NCBI RefSeq assembly: GCF_002483305.1
Contig: NZ_DLHQ01000001.1
Location: 1 to 26,650, forward strand
Source of the DNA: Brevundimonas sp. UBA7664
GTDB lineage: Bacteria > Pseudomonadota > Alphaproteobacteria > Caulobacterales > Caulobacteraceae
Direction of reading: 5' to 3'
DNA: 26,650 nucleotides
Shown: positions 1-7,241 of the stretch, one piece after another
Position numbering within the stretch: position 1 is the stretch's first letter
How the letters are laid out: each line of letters begins with the position of its first letter
Position numbers and translations under genes: made by a program
The notes under the pieces: model-generated
The model's database searches: none
Told to the model about the DNA's origin: nothing
What the model saw: only the letters and a program-made list of their open reading frames with translations

Positions 1-288
1 GAGCGGCCTGCTTCGTCGAAACGGCAAAACAATCAAAGCACCGGGCGAGGCCCGACCGCTCCGCACCCTCCCCAACCGCCTGGACACAGGCGGCGAAGAG
101 TCATGCGCGTGCGTTCTCCCTCCCCTTTATGGGGAGGGACGGCGAGGCGCAGCCGAGCCCGGGTGGGGAACGCCAGTCCCGCACCGACGGCGCCCGGCTT
201 CGCCCTTCCCCACCCGGTCGCTTCGCGACCACCCTCCCCATAAAGGGGAGGGAGAACACGCTCCGGTCTTTGAAAACCGAATATGCGG
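1..288. other. Gene-free left edge containing a REP-like palindrome
   Basis: I see no convincing coding region here. Short open frames in this stretch are low-complexity Arg/Pro/Gly translations of a palindromic repeat and of the neighbouring thiolase. Positions 1-106 hold no recognisable RNA gene or motif. Positions 107-262 hold the inverted repeat listed separately. The thiolase gene (minus strand) ends at 289, so this is its 3' flank and the repeat could act as its transcription terminator. Confidence 0.6.
107..262. repeat. REP-like intergenic inverted repeat
   Basis: A perfect 26-bp inverted repeat has arms at 113-138 and 232-257. Each arm is itself a near-palindrome around CTCCCC-TTTAT-GGGGAG. 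A nested second pair (GGGTGGGGAA at 161-170, its complement at 206-215) and a small hairpin (GGTCGC-TTC-GCGACC, 216-230) lie inside. With one indel the arms extend outward through GCGTG. The layout of palindromic arms around a GC-rich core with GGGTGGGG resembles intergenic REP-type repeats common in Caulobacter and Brevundimonas genomes; that comparison is from memory. Only one copy is in this window. It lies just past the thiolase stop codon, so it may double as a terminator. No coding function is suggested. Confidence 0.75.
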
Positions 289-1470
289 TCAGGCCAGCTC
301 GACCGCCACGGCCACGGCCTCGCCGCCGCCGATGCACAGGCTGGCCACGCCCTTGGTGCCGCCGCGCGCCTGAAGCGCCGCCAGCAGGGTCGTCAGGACC
401 CGCGCCCCCGAGGCGCCGATCGGGTGGCCCAGCGCCGTGGCGCCGCCGTTGACGTTCAGCTTCGCCCGGTCGATCCCCAGGTCGCGCATGGCGATCATGG
501 CGACCACGGCGAAGGCCTCGTTGATCTCCCACAGGTCGACGTCGTCGACCGACCAGCCGGCCTTCTTCAGGGCCTTCTGCATGGCGGGGACGGGGGCGGT
601 GGTGAACAGGCCCGGCTCATGGGCGTGGGCGGCGTGGCTGACGATACGGGCGACGATCGGCAGGCCCATGGCCTTGGCCACGCTCTCGCGCGTCATCACC
701 AGGGCCGCGGCGCCGTCCGAGATGGAGCTGGCGTTGGCGGCGGTGATGGTGCCGTCCTTCGAGAAGGCGGGCTTCAGGGTCGGGATCTTCTCCGGCATGG
801 CCTTGCCGGGCTGTTCGTCCTCGCTGACCGTCACTGTGCCCTTGCGGCCGGTGACCTCGACCGGGGTGATCTCGGCCTTGAAGGCGCCCGAGGCGATGGC
901 CTCGCGGGCGCGGCTCAGGCTTTCGAGGGCATATTCGTCCTGGGCCTCGCGGGTGAACTGATAGGTGCGGGCCGAATCCTCGGCGAAGGCGCCCATCAGC
1001 TTGCCGGGCGTGTAGGCGTCCTCCAGCCCGTCCATATACATGCTGTCGACGATGACATCGTGGCCGATGCGGGCCCCGCCGCGGTGTTTGGTCATCAGAT
1101 ACGGCGCGCCCGACATCGACTCCATGCCGCCCGCCACGATGACGTCGGCGGTGCCGGCCAACAGGGCGTCCGAGGCCATCATCACTGCCTGCAGGCCCGA
1201 CCCGCACATCTTGTTGACGGTGGTCGCCTCGACGTGCTGGCCGAGACCCGCGCCGATCGCCGCCTGACGCGCCGGGGCCTGGCCGAGGCCGGCCGGCAGG
1301 ACGCAGCCCATATAGATCTGCTCGACCTTGTCAGCGGCGACGCCAGCGCGCTCGACGGCCGCCCTGACCGCCGTCGCCCCCAGCTCGGTCGCCTTGACGC
1401 CGGACAGGGCGCCCTGGAAGCCGCCCATGGGCGTGCGGGCGAAGGAGACGATGACGACGGGATCGGACAT
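289..1470 (-). CDS. Acetyl-CoA C-acetyltransferase (biosynthetic thiolase)
   Basis: This 393-residue cytoplasmic enzyme condenses two acetyl-CoA to acetoacetyl-CoA, or the reverse, in ketone-body, polyhydroxybutyrate or fatty-acid metabolism. The catalytic residues are visible: nucleophile Cys89 in NKMCGSG, His349 in GGATALGHPIGASG, and Cys379 in SLCIGGGE. Their spacing closely matches the Zoogloea PhaA-type enzyme (Cys89/His348/Cys378). Length is normal for the family. The start at 1470 (MSDPVVIVSFARTP) fits homologues; in-frame ATGs at 1485 and 1524 would add an unusual Arg-rich leader. No strong Shine-Dalgarno decides between them. The TPR gene ends 63 bp upstream on the same strand, so co-transcription is possible. 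No phaB or phaC is nearby, so I give no symbol (atoB or phaA are both possible). Confidence 0.95.
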   Translation of the reverse strand: MSDPVVIVSFARTPMGGFQGALSGVKATELGATAVRAAVERAGVAADKVEQIYMGCVLPAGLGQAPARQAAIGAGLGQHVEATTVNKMCGSGLQAVMMASDALLAGTADVIVAGGMESMSGAPYLMTKHRGGARIGHDVIVDSMYMDGLEDAYTPGKLMGAFAEDSARTYQFTREAQDEYALESLSRAREAIASGAFKAEITPVEVTGRKGTVTVSEDEQPGKAMPEKIPTLKPAFSKDGTITAANASSISDGAAALVMTRESVAKAMGLPIVARIVSHAAHAHEPGLFTTAPVPAMQKALKKAGWSVDDVDLWEINEAFAVVAMIAMRDLGIDRAKLNVNGGATALGHPIGASGARVLTTLLAALQARGGTKGVASLCIGGGEAVAVAVELA

Positions 1471-1533
1471 GAACAGGAAATCCATCAGGGAGGGTCGGCG
1501 GGTAGATCGGCGCAAACCGCTCAAAGCGCAAGA

Positions 1534-2943
1534 TCAGCCGCCCGCGTCCCAGGCCGCGGTGACGGTCAGCCGGTACAGGTGACGCCAGGCGTCGAGGTCG
1601 CGCCGGACCCGGTCCGGATCGCGCCGCGCGCTGCGGTCGGCGCGCAGCGAACGGCCGGCCGCCCGCAGCAGCGGCAGGGCCTCGCCCGGTCGCCGGTCAG
1701 CGGCCAGGGCGGCGCCCAGATTGGCCTGGGCTCCGATCCGCGCCAGATGCCCGGGGGGCAGGGCGGCCTCGGCGACCCGTGCGGCTTCCCGCAGCGCCGC
1801 GATGGCGGCGGGTCGGTCGTCGGTCTCTCCCGCGGCCACGCCCAGCAGGAAGAGCGGCTGCAGCCGCGCGGGATGGGCGTCGCCGAGCGCCGCGGCCTGG
1901 ACCCGCAACGCCTCCACCAGCAGCGTCCGCGCCGCCTCCACCTCGCCGGTCATCAGCAACCCGTCGGCCAGGCCGATCATGGCGGCGGCGGTTTCGGGGT
2001 GATCGGGTCCCAGCGCCTTCCGCATCAGGTCCAGCGCCGCGCGATCCAGCGGCACGGCCTCGGCGTTCCGGTCCAGGGTCTTGAGGATGCCGGCCAGGTT
2101 CGTCATCGCCGCGGCCCTGTCCAGCGGATGGGTGTCGGCGGGGAGGGCGTCCAGCGCACGGCGCTGCATCATCACCGCGGCCTCCGGCCGGCCCTGGACG
2201 GCCAGGGCGTCCGCCAGCAGGCTGAGGGTTTGCGCCGTCAGGGGATGCCCACCGCCCAGACCGGCCTCGCGCAACGCCAGCGCCTCGCGCAGGGCCGTCT
2301 CGGCTTCGGGCGCCCGATCCAGCATCAGCCGGTTGGCCCCGAGGTTGTTCAGGCTCGTGGCGAGGTCAAGGGGATCAGCGCCCCGTCGCCGGGCGGACAG
2401 GACCCGACTGTACAGGGCGTCCGCCTCGTAGAACCGGCCCAACGCCTTCAGCGCCACGGCCTGGTTGCTCATCGACACCAGGGTCGCGCCGGTCTCGCCC
2501 TCGATCGCCGTGCGGATCGCCACCGCCCGCTCCAGCGTCGCCAGCGCCTCGGCGTAGCGACCCTGCTCATGCAGGTTCAGGCCCAGATTGTTGAGCGCGA
2601 GGCCGATCATCGGGTGACCCGGCTCGCCGATCCGATCCAGCCGCGTCAGCGCCAGGCGATAGGCCGCCTCGGCTTCCCGCGCCTGTCCGGTTTCGTGCAG
2701 GGCGTCGGCCCAGAGGATGGTCAGGGTCCCGGCGTCGGGCGATGTCGCGCCCCACAGGCGTTCGGCGTCCTCGGCCGAACGGCGGAACAGGGGCTCGGCT
2801 TCCACGGCGCGGCCGGATTGCATCAGCCGCTGGCCCTGGTTGACCGCCTGCTGGATCGCACCGGCATCCTGGGCCGCGGCGGCCATGGGCCAGCCGGCGA
2901 GCATCAAACCCAGCACGGCCGCGGTCGTCAGCCCTCGTCTCAT
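1534..2943 (-). CDS. Secreted tetratricopeptide-repeat protein
   Basis: A 469-residue protein with a clear Sec signal peptide: basic MRRG, a hydrophobic stretch at 5-20, and a likely cleavage after AAAAQ near residue 25. The rest is tandem helical repeats of TPR / kinesin-light-chain type from about residue 35 to 430. Recurrent signs are ALNNLGLNLHEQGRYAEAL (about 116-134), SLNNLGANRLMLDRAPEAE and MTNLAGILKTLDRNAEAV, with the G-Y/R-x-E-A spacing expected of TPRs. It probably acts in the periplasm as a protein-interaction scaffold; no catalytic motif is visible. A GGAGGA Shine-Dalgarno sits 11 bp before the ATG at 2943. It lies upstream of the thiolase on the same strand, but the functional link is unclear. 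Confidence 0.85.
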   Translation of the reverse strand: MRRGLTTAAVLGLMLAGWPMAAAAQDAGAIQQAVNQGQRLMQSGRAVEAEPLFRRSAEDAERLWGATSPDAGTLTILWADALHETGQAREAEAAYRLALTRLDRIGEPGHPMIGLALNNLGLNLHEQGRYAEALATLERAVAIRTAIEGETGATLVSMSNQAVALKALGRFYEADALYSRVLSARRRGADPLDLATSLNNLGANRLMLDRAPEAETALREALALREAGLGGGHPLTAQTLSLLADALAVQGRPEAAVMMQRRALDALPADTHPLDRAAAMTNLAGILKTLDRNAEAVPLDRAALDLMRKALGPDHPETAAAMIGLADGLLMTGEVEAARTLLVEALRVQAAALGDAHPARLQPLFLLGVAAGETDDRPAAIAALREAARVAEAALPPGHLARIGAQANLGAALAADRRPGEALPLLRAAGRSLRADRSARRDPDRVRRDLDAWRHLYRLTVTAAWDAGG

Positions 2944-3066
2944 GAACGCACAGGTCCTCCAACGGAGTCAGACGGTAGGGCGCCGGTTCCTGACGGTCCA
3001 GTTCGGGGTCATCGCTCCGCGCCCATCATCGGTGAAACGGGAGGGAGTTCGACCGCGACGACGGTG

Positions 3067-3080
3067 ACAGGCGCGCCTGT
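3067..3080. repeat. 14-bp perfect palindrome after the HxlR gene
   Basis: ACAGGCGCGCCTGT is perfectly self-complementary and lies 4 bp beyond the stop codon of the HxlR-type gene. It has no loop and no following T-run in either direction, so it is a weak terminator candidate. It could equally be chance in a GC-rich region. Confidence 0.35.
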
Positions 3081-3083
3081 GGC

Positions 3084-3587
3084 TCAGGCCGCCTCTTCGC
3101 CCGTCCGTTCCCGGGGCATCATCTCCCCGACGGTCGGCTGGTTCTCGGCGATGGTCAGCTGAATGTCGCGCGGCTTGACGATCTCGTTGCAATGACCGCA
3201 GGCGATGCGCGGGGCGAGGTCGTGGCCACAGGTCTTGTGGATCATGGCGATGCCCGAGTCGGCCTCGCCATAGACGTGTTTGGCGCCCCAGCCGTGCAGG
3301 GTGACCAGCACCCCGTACAGGTCCTTGCCCTTGGCGGTCAGCACATATTCGTTGCGCGGCGGCCGCTCGGAATAGAGCCGGGGCTCCATCACGCCGTGCT
3401 GGACCAGACTCTTGAGGCGGGCGGCCAGAACATTCCGGGCCACGCCCAGACGTTCCTGCCACTGCTCGAAACGACTGACGCCGTTGAAGGCGTCGCGGAT
3501 GACCAGCAAGGTCCATGGATCGCCGATCACCTCGAGGGTGGCGGCGATCGAACAGCTTTGTCGGGAATAGTCTGCGGTGCGTCCCAT
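3084..3587 (-). CDS. HxlR-family winged-helix transcriptional regulator
   Basis: A 167-residue DNA-binding regulator. Residues 10-105 form the HxlR winged-helix domain: CSIAATLEVIGDPWTLLVIRDAF (12-34) is the family signature with its conserved Cys12. FEQWQERLGVARNVLAARLKSLVQHGVM contains the recognition helix, and YVLTAKGKDL is the wing. Unlike minimal HxlR proteins of about 110-120 residues, it has a C-terminal extension with TCGHD (C120, H122) and ACGHC (C130, C133), which looks like a small metal-binding knuckle. It is divergent from the thioesterase gene at 3772, with a 7-bp-arm inverted repeat 30-48 bp upstream of its own start. Autoregulation and control of the divergent gene are likely but inferred. 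Confidence 0.92.
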   Translation of the reverse strand: MGRTADYSRQSCSIAATLEVIGDPWTLLVIRDAFNGVSRFEQWQERLGVARNVLAARLKSLVQHGVMEPRLYSERPPRNEYVLTAKGKDLYGVLVTLHGWGAKHVYGEADSGIAMIHKTCGHDLAPRIACGHCNEIVKPRDIQLTIAENQPTVGEMMPRERTGEEAA

Positions 3588-3616
3588 ACGTACGAAAGTG
3601 ACCCCGCGTCAGACTT

Positions 3617-3635
3617 TTGGCAAGAGGGTTGCCAA
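3617..3635. promoter_or_regulatory. Candidate HxlR operator (TTGGCAA-N5-TTGCCAA)
   Basis: A perfect 7-bp inverted repeat with a 5-bp spacer lies between the divergent HxlR and thioesterase genes, 30 bp upstream of the HxlR start codon. Its size suits a winged-helix dimer. About 10 bp further on is a set of alternating four-base half-sites (GACT at 3644, AGTC at 3653, GACT at 3663) that could be a second site. The assignment to the HxlR protein rests on position only. Confidence 0.45.
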
Positions 3636-3716
3636 TCTGAACGGACTAGGTCAGTCTTGTTTGACTACGGACGCACGGCCCTCCCCGACGCCGCGTTTCC
3701 AAGGTCCCTCGACTCA

Positions 3717-3751
3717 GGGCGGAAGCGGTCACCCTCTTCCGCCCGCCTTTT
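3717..3751 (+). terminator. Terminator-like hairpin in the thioesterase 5' leader
   Basis: A perfect 9-bp stem (GGGCGGAAG at 3717-3725, CTTCCGCCC at 3736-3744) encloses a 10-nt loop and is followed by GCCTTTT. It points along the plus strand and ends about 20 bp before the thioesterase ATG at 3772. No plus-strand gene lies just upstream, so it would either attenuate the thioesterase transcript or end a short transcript from the HxlR promoter region. The T-run is short (four), so termination would be modest. Confidence 0.45.
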
Positions 3752-3771
3752 GCACACGATAGCTCCCGCCG

Positions 3772-4623
3772 ATGATCCAGCAGACCCTGTCCGAGGCCCT
3801 GTCCCTGACCCACGACGGCGCGGCCGCCTTGACCGCCAGCCTGACCGGCGACTTCTCCAACGCCCCCCTGTCGGCTCCGCAAGAGAAGGGCGCGCCGTTC
3901 GGCGGGCTGATGGCGGCCCTCGCAGGCGGCGCCATGCGTCAGGGGCTGGGGATCGAAACCCCGCTTCAGTCCCTGACCATCCAGTATCTCGCCGCGGCGC
4001 GGTTCGACGAGGTGACCTTCAGGCCGACCCTGACCCGCGGCGGGCGCAATGTCGCCTACGCCAGCGTGACCGGCGGCCAGGGCGACCGGATGGCGATTCA
4101 GGCGCTCGGAACCTACGGCCGGGATGGCCAGGGCCCGGTCCTGACGCCGCTGACCGCTGCCCCGCCGCCGGTCGACAGCCTCGGGGACTCACCGCTGGAC
4201 CCCCGTTTCGGGCCCTGGTTCACCCGCTATATCGAGCACCGGTTCAGCGACGGTCCGCGGCTGTTCGGTCAGAACGCCGGAGGATCGCCGGAGCTCGGCT
4301 GCTGGATGCGGACGACCGACCATGCGCCGCTGGACGAGGCGCGGCTGCTGTTCCTTCTGGACGGCTTGTACCCGACCTACTGGACCGCGCTTCCGGCGCC
4401 TCCGGCCATCGCCGCGAGCATCGACCTGCGCGCCGACCTGCTGTCAGACCTGACGCCGGAGACATCGCCGGACGGCTGGGCCTGGTTCCGGTTCACCAGC
4501 CGCGACGTCGGCGGCGGCTGGGCGGTCGAGGACGGGGTTGCCTGGGCGCCCGACGGAAAGCCCCTGGCCCTTGTGCGCCAGCGCCGCAAGCTGATGCCGA
4601 CGCGCGGACCGAGCGGCGCCTGA
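3772..4623 (+). CDS. Thioesterase-like (double hotdog, TesB / 4HBT_3) family protein
   Basis: A 283-residue cytoplasmic protein that fits the acyl-CoA thioesterase-like superfamily with two hotdog folds. The N-terminal half has the usual GAPFGGLMAALAGGAM helix (about 41-56), then PLQSLTIQYLAAARFDEVTFRPTLTRGGRNVAYASVT, the typical pattern of a hotdog strand and a 'shared R-x-G-R' stretch. The C-terminal half has GCWMRTTDHAPLDEARLLFLLDGLYP and ends with a WAPDGKPLALVRQRRKLMP strand, as in TesB-like proteins. It would hydrolyse acyl-CoA thioesters; the substrate is unknown. It is divergent from the HxlR regulator, its probable controller, and convergent with the S9 peptidase gene 18 bp away. Confidence 0.8.
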   Translation: MIQQTLSEALSLTHDGAAALTASLTGDFSNAPLSAPQEKGAPFGGLMAALAGGAMRQGLGIETPLQSLTIQYLAAARFDEVTFRPTLTRGGRNVAYASVTGGQGDRMAIQALGTYGRDGQGPVLTPLTAAPPPVDSLGDSPLDPRFGPWFTRYIEHRFSDGPRLFGQNAGGSPELGCWMRTTDHAPLDEARLLFLLDGLYPTYWTALPAPPAIAASIDLRADLLSDLTPETSPDGWAWFRFTSRDVGGGWAVEDGVAWAPDGKPLALVRQRRKLMPTRGPSGA

Positions 4624-4641
4624 CCGCCCGGTCCATCAGAC

Positions 4642-6576
4642 CTATTTGCGGACGTAGCGGTTCAGGAAGGCCAGATAGGCCTCCTGCGCCGTGATCCGGT
4701 TCTCGCGACGCTGGAAGCCGTGTCCCTCGTCGGGGAACAGGACGTATTCGACCGGCACATTGTTCGCCCTCACGGCCGCAACGAGCTCCTCGCTCTCGAT
4801 CGGCAACACCCGCGGGTCATTGGCGCCCTGCACCACCAGCATGGGCCGGCGGATGTTCGAGGCGTGGAACAGTGGCGAGATGCGGCGATGGCGCTCGGCG
4901 TCCGTGGCCGGATCGCCCATTTCATCGAACAGGGCGTCGCGCTGCGCGCCCCACCATGCCGGGATCGACTCCAGCGTCCGCACCCAGTTGGTCACGCCAT
5001 AGATGTTGATGCCGGCGTCGAAGCTCTCCGGATGGAAGGCCAGGGCCGCCGCGGTGATGTAGCCGCCGTAGGAGCCGCCCATCACCGCCACCTGATCGTC
5101 CGCCACCCAGTCCTGGTCGCGCAGCCACTGGCCGGCGTCGACGATGTCCTGCAGGTCGGCCTCGCCGTGGGCCCGGTCGTCCATGTGGAAGAAGGTCTTG
5201 CCGTAGCCCGACGAGCCCCGGTTGTTGGCCGCCAGAACCGCGTAGCCGTGATTGACCAGATGCTGGATCTGGGCCGAGTAGCCGCGGGTGCTCTGGCCGC
5301 CGGGCCCGCCATGGACCATGACGATGGCCGGCGCGGGATTGGCTGCCGAGGCGCTCTTCGGACGATACAGCACGCCGGGGATGATCGTTCCGTCCGACGC
5401 GGCGTAGCGGATGACGCTGGACTCGACGAGGTCGGCCTCGTTGATCGCCGGGCTGAGGGCGGTCAGCAGTCGCCGCGCCTGTCCGGTGGCGAGGTCGGCG
5501 GTCCAGACGTCGTTGGGCGAGGTGTCCGACGAGACGGTGAAGGCGATCCGGGTCTCGTCGGCGTTGTAGCGCACCTGGCCGATGTCGCCGCCGGGCATGC
5601 CGGTCAGGCGTACCGGCTGCCCTGTCGTGGTGTCGAGCAGGGTCAGCTCGGTCGAGGCGTCGGCGTTGAGGGCCGAAACGCGGTAGCGGCCCGACGGCGA
5701 ATAGCTGACGAACTCCACGTCCCAGTCCGCCTGGATCAGGGGCGCCTTGGCGCCCGTGGCCAGATCGTGGGTCCAGGCCTGCCAGAACTCGCCGTGCGCA
5801 TTGGTGCCGTACACCAGGCGCCGACTGTCGGGCGTGAAGGCGTAGGTCGCGTGCGCCACATCGCCTTCATGGGCGGTGACCAGCCGCGGTTCGCGGTCGC
5901 CCTGAAGGTCGACCAGATAGACGTCGCTGTCGGCGCTGGTGACCGGCTTGTCGATGGCCAGCCAGCGCCCGTCGGGCGAGACATCGGCGATCAGTACGCC
6001 GGGGTTCTCGAACACCATCCGGCTTTCATAGGTGTCGGCGTCATAGGCGTAGAGGTCGAAGACCTCGGGATCGCGAGCGTTGGAAGTGATCCAGAAGGCG
6101 TCCCTGGCCGCGTTCCAGCCCAGAAGGTCGGCCTTCACATTCCCGCCCGGGGTCAGGTCGCGAACCGTGCCGTCCAGCTCACGAACATAGACATGGGTCA
6201 GCTCGCTGCCGCCGCCGCCGCTGTCGGCGGTGAGCAGGACGCGCCCGTCGTTCGGGAACCAGCTCTCGGCGAAGGTGGCGACCGTGGTCGAGGCGCTGAG
6301 CGGAACGGGGTCGCCGCCGTCGACCGGCAGGGCATAGGTGTTGAACACCCCGGTCTGATCGCTCGAGATCAGGATCGATCGGCCATCGGCCGAGAAGCCG
6401 AGGCCGGCGGGGCTGGCCATGCCGTAGCTGCGGGTCTGGTAGAATTCAGCGGCGGTGTAGGTGCGAAGGGTCGCGGCGCTGGCGGCGGCGGCTTCAGGGG
6501 AGGGGGTCTGGGCCATGACGCCCGGGGCAGCGGCCATGAGGGCCAGGGCGGAGACGAGACAGAGGGTCGGACGCAT
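4642..6576 (-). CDS. Secreted S9-family (prolyl oligopeptidase-like) serine peptidase
   Basis: A 644-residue exported peptidase, probably an acylaminoacyl- or dipeptidyl-peptidase-like enzyme acting on short peptides in the periplasm. It starts with a signal peptide (MRPTLCLVSALALMAAAPGVMAQ, cleavage near residue 22-23). Residues of about 50-380 form a WD/TolB-like beta-propeller, with repeated GFSADGRSIL, VSPDGRWLAI and YSPSGRYRVS blades. The alpha/beta-hydrolase domain follows. The catalytic triad is visible: Ser502 in GGSYGG, Asp587 in GANDPRV and His619 in DEGHGF. GGPGGQ near residue 425 gives the oxyanion environment. AAGGA-type Shine-Dalgarno (CAAGGATCC) precedes the ATG at 6576. It follows the hemerythrin gene by 79 bp on the same strand. 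Confidence 0.94.
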   Translation of the reverse strand: MRPTLCLVSALALMAAAPGVMAQTPSPEAAAASAATLRTYTAAEFYQTRSYGMASPAGLGFSADGRSILISSDQTGVFNTYALPVDGGDPVPLSASTTVATFAESWFPNDGRVLLTADSGGGGSELTHVYVRELDGTVRDLTPGGNVKADLLGWNAARDAFWITSNARDPEVFDLYAYDADTYESRMVFENPGVLIADVSPDGRWLAIDKPVTSADSDVYLVDLQGDREPRLVTAHEGDVAHATYAFTPDSRRLVYGTNAHGEFWQAWTHDLATGAKAPLIQADWDVEFVSYSPSGRYRVSALNADASTELTLLDTTTGQPVRLTGMPGGDIGQVRYNADETRIAFTVSSDTSPNDVWTADLATGQARRLLTALSPAINEADLVESSVIRYAASDGTIIPGVLYRPKSASAANPAPAIVMVHGGPGGQSTRGYSAQIQHLVNHGYAVLAANNRGSSGYGKTFFHMDDRAHGEADLQDIVDAGQWLRDQDWVADDQVAVMGGSYGGYITAAALAFHPESFDAGINIYGVTNWVRTLESIPAWWGAQRDALFDEMGDPATDAERHRRISPLFHASNIRRPMLVVQGANDPRVLPIESEELVAAVRANNVPVEYVLFPDEGHGFQRRENRITAQEAYLAFLNRYVRK

Positions 6577-6655
6577 GGCGGATCCTTGCTGGGTGTTGAT
6601 CCTGGATGAGGCGGTATCCTGTGGGTTCAGATGCGACCTGTCGCCGATTTAATGC

Positions 6656-7216
6656 TCAGCTTGCGCCGGGCGGCCCCTCGCCGTGCAGGCCACGCATCTG
6701 GATCAGGGGGATGACGATGTCCTCCTCGTCCTCCAGATGGCGCAGGAGGGGACGGGCATTTCCGTCGATCAGGTCGGACAGCCGGTTCGCCCTGTCGGTG
6801 ACATCGGCGGCATTTGTCGACACGGCCTGATGGAAGGCCAGCCCGTTGCGGAACAACGCCTCGAGCGTCTCGTGTATGGCGTCGTGGTCCCGGTCGAGCA
6901 GGTCGATGCCGGCCCCGATCTGCGGCTCGATCCGGCGCATCATCGGAAAATACTGGCCGCTCTCGACGCGATGGTGGCCGTCGAGGTGCTGCAGGAAGGC
7001 CTGCAGCGCCGGGATCAGTTGGCGGTGCAACGCCGTCGCGTCGCCGTTCGCCCGCCACTGGCCGATGAGCCCGTCCATGTGGGCCTGATGACCACGGAAG
7101 CTGGCGTGCATCTGCAGCCAGAAGGCGGCGGTTTCGTCGAGCCTTGTGGTCCAGCGATCACGCGGGAAGGCGTCGCGCAGATAGAGAAACCCGGGTGGAA
7201 GGCCGGCGCGCGACAT
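6656..7216 (-). CDS. Hemerythrin-domain protein
   Basis: A 186-residue, all-helical cytoplasmic protein with a hemerythrin HHE cation-binding fold. Candidate di-iron ligands appear in order: H43/H46 (SFRGHQAH), H81-H82 and E85 (DGHHRVE), H111 (DRDHDAIHE), and H160 with nearby acids in HLEDEEDIVIP. Such domains bind a non-heme di-iron centre and sense or bind O2, NO or iron. I chose the ATG at 7216. The frame stays open further upstream, but that part overlaps mnmA and reads as Arg/Pro-rich shadow sequence. There is no clear Shine-Dalgarno, and the mnmA stop lies 25 bp upstream, so translational coupling to mnmA is likely. A TTG start overlapping the mnmA stop region is an alternative. Confidence 0.85.
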   Translation of the reverse strand: MSRAGLPPGFLYLRDAFPRDRWTTRLDETAAFWLQMHASFRGHQAHMDGLIGQWRANGDATALHRQLIPALQAFLQHLDGHHRVESGQYFPMMRRIEPQIGAGIDLLDRDHDAIHETLEALFRNGLAFHQAVSTNAADVTDRANRLSDLIDGNARPLLRHLEDEEDIVIPLIQMRGLHGEGPPGAS

Positions 7217-7241
7217 CAGCGCCAGCGCATCGTCCGGCGTC

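Noticed and set aside
283..3162. A very long (959-codon) plus-strand open frame opposite the thiolase and TPR genes
   Set aside because: It is an antisense shadow of GC-rich codons: it reads as Arg/Gly/His/Gln-rich sequence with no domain, and it crosses two well-supported genes and their intergenic region.
4621..4641. Short dyad GACC-GCCC-GGTC between the convergent thioesterase and S9 genes
   Set aside because: A four-base-pair stem without a T-run is too weak to call a terminator.
4720..6609. 629-codon plus-strand frame opposite the S9 peptidase gene
   Set aside because: Composition is repetitive Gly/Arg/Val/His with no motif; the minus strand has a signal peptide and full catalytic triad.
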